This document shows positions 62,092 to 64,000 of a stretch of 64,000 nt of DNA, in pieces. The translations under genes were made by a program, and so were the position numbers. The stretch lies in contig NZ_CBDCEO010000013.1 in the NCBI RefSeq assembly GCF_965215815.1, forward strand, positions 2,294,001 through 2,358,000. Direction: 5' to 3'. The notes beneath the pieces are model-generated. The model ran no database searches, was not told where the DNA came from, and saw nothing but the letters and a program-made list of their open reading frames with translations. Positions within the stretch are counted from its first letter, which is position 1; the number at the start of each line of letters is the position of its first letter. The stretch comes from Poriferisodalis sp965215815. GTDB taxonomy: Bacteria > Actinomycetota > Acidimicrobiia > Acidimicrobiales > Poriferisodalaceae.

Positions 62092-62331
62092 ATGAACTCA
62101 GTGCGCGAGTATTTGGTGTCCTCGTCAGGTCAGATGTCGCTGCCTGCAGCGGCGCGCCATCGGTGGAGTCTCGACGACGGCGGCCCCGTGGATGTCCTCG
62201 ATCTTGGATTCGGGGTGCTCACCGTGCCCGTCGGGCAAGGGCGTCGGCTCTTAGGTGACCTGTTGGGCCGCGAGGAGCATGCCGCCTTCGTCCGGACGCT
62301 CAGCGGCGATCCGGGCCTTGCCACGACATGA
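62092..62331 (+). CDS. AbrB/MazE-like antitoxin
   Basis: 79-aa protein with a swapped-hairpin start (REYLVSSSGQMSLPAAARHRWSL), the pattern of AbrB/SpoVT DNA-binding domains, then an acidic/hydrophobic tail for toxin binding. Stop overlaps the next gene (ATGA). Leaderless promoter with operator-like repeat directly upstream. Confidence 0.75.
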   Translation: MNSVREYLVSSSGQMSLPAAARHRWSLDDGGPVDVLDLGFGVLTVPVGQGRRLLGDLLGREEHAAFVRTLSGDPGLATT

Positions 62332-62759
62332 GCCGGATTGTCCTCGACGATCATCTCCTGCGTGATCTGCTCGCGGACGAGGTGGGCTCGGACCTCGCGC
62401 TAACGCTGGCGGAACACTCGCCTGCGACAACAAACCTCTACTTGGTGCGCCTGTGCCGGAGCGTCGTCGCAGCCTCCGGCGGCGCGCTCACCGGTTCATG
62501 GCCGCAGGCTGCCCGTGGCGCGCTCGGCCGTCGATTGGCGATGCTGGGTGACGATGTCGAGGTTGTGCCGATGCGCTTGCTCGCATTTCGCATGGCCGAG
62601 CTTGCCGATTCGTATCGCCTGTCCAGCCTTGGCGCCGAAGCAGTCGCTGCTGCGGAGCATCTCGGTGCACCCCTATATGTGTGGTCCGGTGACGACGGGC
62701 CACGAATCCGCGCAGCGATGGCGGGCATCGAAGCCGAGTACTGCCTACTCGATGCCTAG
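62328..62759 (+). CDS. PIN-like toxin of the first AbrB module
   Basis: 143-aa protein starting SRIVLDDHLLRDLL, where the Asp pair would be the first PIN ligand; SSLGAEAVAAAEHLGAPLYVW and SGDDGPRIRAA fit the later acidic positions. The PIN match is weaker than for the second module, but gene order, overlap and size support a VapC-like RNase toxin. Confidence 0.6.
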   Translation: MSRIVLDDHLLRDLLADEVGSDLALTLAEHSPATTNLYLVRLCRSVVAASGGALTGSWPQAARGALGRRLAMLGDDVEVVPMRLLAFRMAELADSYRLSSLGAEAVAAAEHLGAPLYVWSGDDGPRIRAAMAGIEAEYCLLDA

Positions 62760-62825
62760 CTGAGGAGATGCCGGAGGAGCGTGGTCTCTACGAATACGTG
62801 TGCGGCCACCTCGAAGGCCAGAAGT

Positions 62826-62840
62826 TATACTGGCCAGTAT
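62826..62840 (+). promoter_or_regulatory. Leaderless promoter with 14-bp palindrome covering -10 and start codon of vapB
   Basis: TATACT (62826-62831) is seven bases before the ATG at 62839. The perfect palindrome ATACTGGCCAGTAT (62827-62840) runs from the -10 box into the start codon. A bound antitoxin dimer would cover the transcription start exactly. Confidence 0.65.
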
Positions 62841-63126
62841 GACTCACAAGGTCGGGCCGAAGGGCCAAGTCGTGATTCCGAAGGAAATCCGTGATCAGCT
62901 CGGCATCCGCCCGGGTGATCGTGTGAGTTTCTGGTGTGACGGCGACGCGGTGAGCGTCCGTCGCGTCGACGACATTCGCTCGTTAGCAGGTTGCCTGCCG
63001 TCGGATCCCGACTTGGCCGTGGAGCTGCTGGCAGAACGGCGAGCTGACCGAGAACGCGAAGACGCCCGTGAGGCCGCGTTTGGAGCGCTGCTTGCCGACG
63101 ACCAACCAGCCGGTCGCACTGCCTGA
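62839..63126 (+). CDS. vapB: AbrB-family VapB antitoxin
   Basis: 95-aa antitoxin. THKVGPKGQVVIPKEIRDQL then GIRPGDRVSF is a textbook AbrB domain (residues 1-45); the rest is a charged helix (LAERRADREREDAREA) that would clasp the toxin. ATG 62839 rather than an upstream GTG, because the -10 box and palindrome end on it. Its TGA overlaps the vapC ATG. Confidence 0.88.
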   Translation: MTHKVGPKGQVVIPKEIRDQLGIRPGDRVSFWCDGDAVSVRRVDDIRSLAGCLPSDPDLAVELLAERRADREREDAREAAFGALLADDQPAGRTA

Positions 63127-63518
63127 TGGCCGTCGTTCTCGATACGTGGCCGGTGATGCATTTTCTGCAGGGCCGGGATCCGATCAGGACCATGACGACT
63201 GAATTGCTGGAGCGCAGCGATGCCGTGATGTCGTGGATCAATCTCGGCGAGGTTTTCTACTCGGTGCGTCGCCGGTGGGGCGCAGAGGCAGCCGACAGCG
63301 TGTTGCAACGGCTCTCGGCAAATGTGACAGCCGATATTCCAACGCCGACACGGGTCATCGAAGCGGCGACGCTCAAGTCCGAATACGCAATGTCGTACGC
63401 AGACGCGTTCGCGGCCGCCACCGCGATCGCTCACGATGCCGAACTTTGGACCGGCGATCCTGAATTGCTCCGACCCGACGCGCCCTGGCGCTGGCGCGAC
63501 CTTCGCGCCGAGCGATGA
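63126..63518 (+). CDS. vapC: PIN domain VapC toxin
   Basis: 130-aa PIN RNase. First Asp in AVVLDTWPVM, Glu in NLGEVFYSV, Asp in SYADAFAAATAI, and the last Asp in LWTGDPEL. Translationally coupled to the antitoxin (TGATG). Targets of VapC toxins are tRNA or rRNA; the specific target is unknown. Confidence 0.9.
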   Translation: MAVVLDTWPVMHFLQGRDPIRTMTTELLERSDAVMSWINLGEVFYSVRRRWGAEAADSVLQRLSANVTADIPTPTRVIEAATLKSEYAMSYADAFAAATAIAHDAELWTGDPELLRPDAPWRWRDLRAER

Positions 63519-63544
63519 CGCACTCAGACGGGCACCGCAGATGA

Positions 63545-64000
63545 TCAGAGGCGGGGGGTGCGGGGTGGGTGACCCATGAGGATGCGGCCGTAGCCCTCTA
63601 GCGCCGGGTCGAGCGCGGTGATCGCGTGCATGTTGATGGCCTGCAGATCGGCTTGGAAACGGCCGATTCGGTTGGTGTCGCGAACACCGCGGCCGCCGGT
63701 TGCCAAGTAGAGGGTTTCGACGGCCTCCAGGCAGCGACGCACGGCATAAGCGCAGTCGAGCCGCACGCGTGCTCGCAGCGCGAGTTCCATGAACTCTCCG
63801 TCTCGTGCGGTGTCCATGATCAGCTCTGCGGTTCGCCGCAGGAGCAGCTCGCCCTGGTCGATCAGCGCATGGGATTCGGCGAACTGTCGATGCGTCAGCG
63901 GCCAATCGGTCTGCAGCACGTCGACGTGGCTGATGACCTTGCCGTCCACTTCCTCGGCGAATGCAGCCAGCGACGCCCGGGCGGCACCGATCGCGACGGG
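63545..64000 (-). CDS. Group D flavin-dependent monooxygenase / acyl-CoA dehydrogenase C-terminal fragment
   Basis: The C-terminal 151 residues of a protein running off the right edge. The helical bundle (RASLAAFAEEV, HALIDQGELLLRRTAELI, TGGRGVRDTNRIGRFQADLQ) matches the acyl-CoA dehydrogenase type 2 C-terminal domain of two-component flavin hydroxylases such as HsaA, HpaB-like class II and DszC. The ATG-like position near 63949 is internal. Substrate unknown; the catalytic N-terminal half is outside. Confidence 0.78.
   Translation of the reverse strand, partial: PVAIGAARASLAAFAEEVDGKVISHVDVLQTDWPLTHRQFAESHALIDQGELLLRRTAELIMDTARDGEFMELALRARVRLDCAYAVRRCLEAVETLYLATGGRGVRDTNRIGRFQADLQAINMHAITALDPALEGYGRILMGHPPRTPRL

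Overview
The window is a 64 kb piece of a GC-rich bacterial chromosome with no rRNA, tRNA, phage or IS element visible. Everything fits a free-living actinobacterium, most likely an uncultured Acidimicrobiia-type lineage. The evidence is several F420/FMN luciferase-like oxidoreductases, a sufB...sufD-Rieske-sufC cluster, a fused indolepyruvate:ferredoxin oxidoreductase, many GTG starts, and many genes whose -10 box lies only 6-8 nt before the start codon (leaderless transcripts). The taxonomic guess is inference from gene style, not from a marker gene.

Layout. 0-7 kb: an SDR fragment, an NtaA/DszA-type monooxygenase, a polysaccharide ABC exporter pair and a giant two-domain glycosyltransferase. 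7-15 kb: a PhyH dioxygenase, an array of 60-bp repeats, an SDR, a GrdB-like selenoprotein read through an in-frame TGA, an MFS carrier and a 1168-aa 2-oxoacid:ferredoxin oxidoreductase. 15-20 kb: a PIN-like toxin-antitoxin pair, a haem aldoxime dehydratase, and a transsulfuration pair (cystathionine beta-synthase plus a frameshifted gamma-synthase/lyase). 20-30 kb: phosphatase, M18 aminopeptidase, LLM oxidoreductase, two lipoproteins sharing a new domain, SulP transporter, AlkD-like protein, rhomboid, EamA exporter. 30-36 kb: a complete livKHMGF branched-chain amino acid (or similar) ABC operon. 36-46 kb: oxidoreductases, a diguanylate cyclase, a large single-chain restriction-modification protein, an acyl-CoA dehydrogenase and a MaoC hydratase. 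46-50 kb: MutY, then a UGSC-type selenoprotein behind a thioredoxin-fusion gene. 50-64 kb: S9 peptidase, gamma-carbonic anhydrase, MntA/HepT, LLM oxidoreductase, the suf cluster with two CitE-like lyases and a small Cys4 protein embedded in it, a frameshifted pterin dehydratase, a Nudix protein, two adjacent leaderless toxin-antitoxin modules, and a C-terminal piece of a group D flavin monooxygenase.

The most important result is that two genes that a standard gene caller would cut into pieces are each one selenoprotein gene. In both, the TGA falls in a UxxC motif (UPLC and UGSC), both halves are in the same frame, and a stem-loop of bacterial SECIS geometry starts just after the TGA. The host must therefore carry selA/selB/selC/selD elsewhere. 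Other notable points are a 29-bp triplication that turns the sufD/Rieske junction into a chain of overlapping mini-ORFs, an 8-bp tandem duplication that breaks a cystathionine gamma-synthase/lyase, and inverted repeats lying on the leaderless promoters of the toxin-antitoxin modules.
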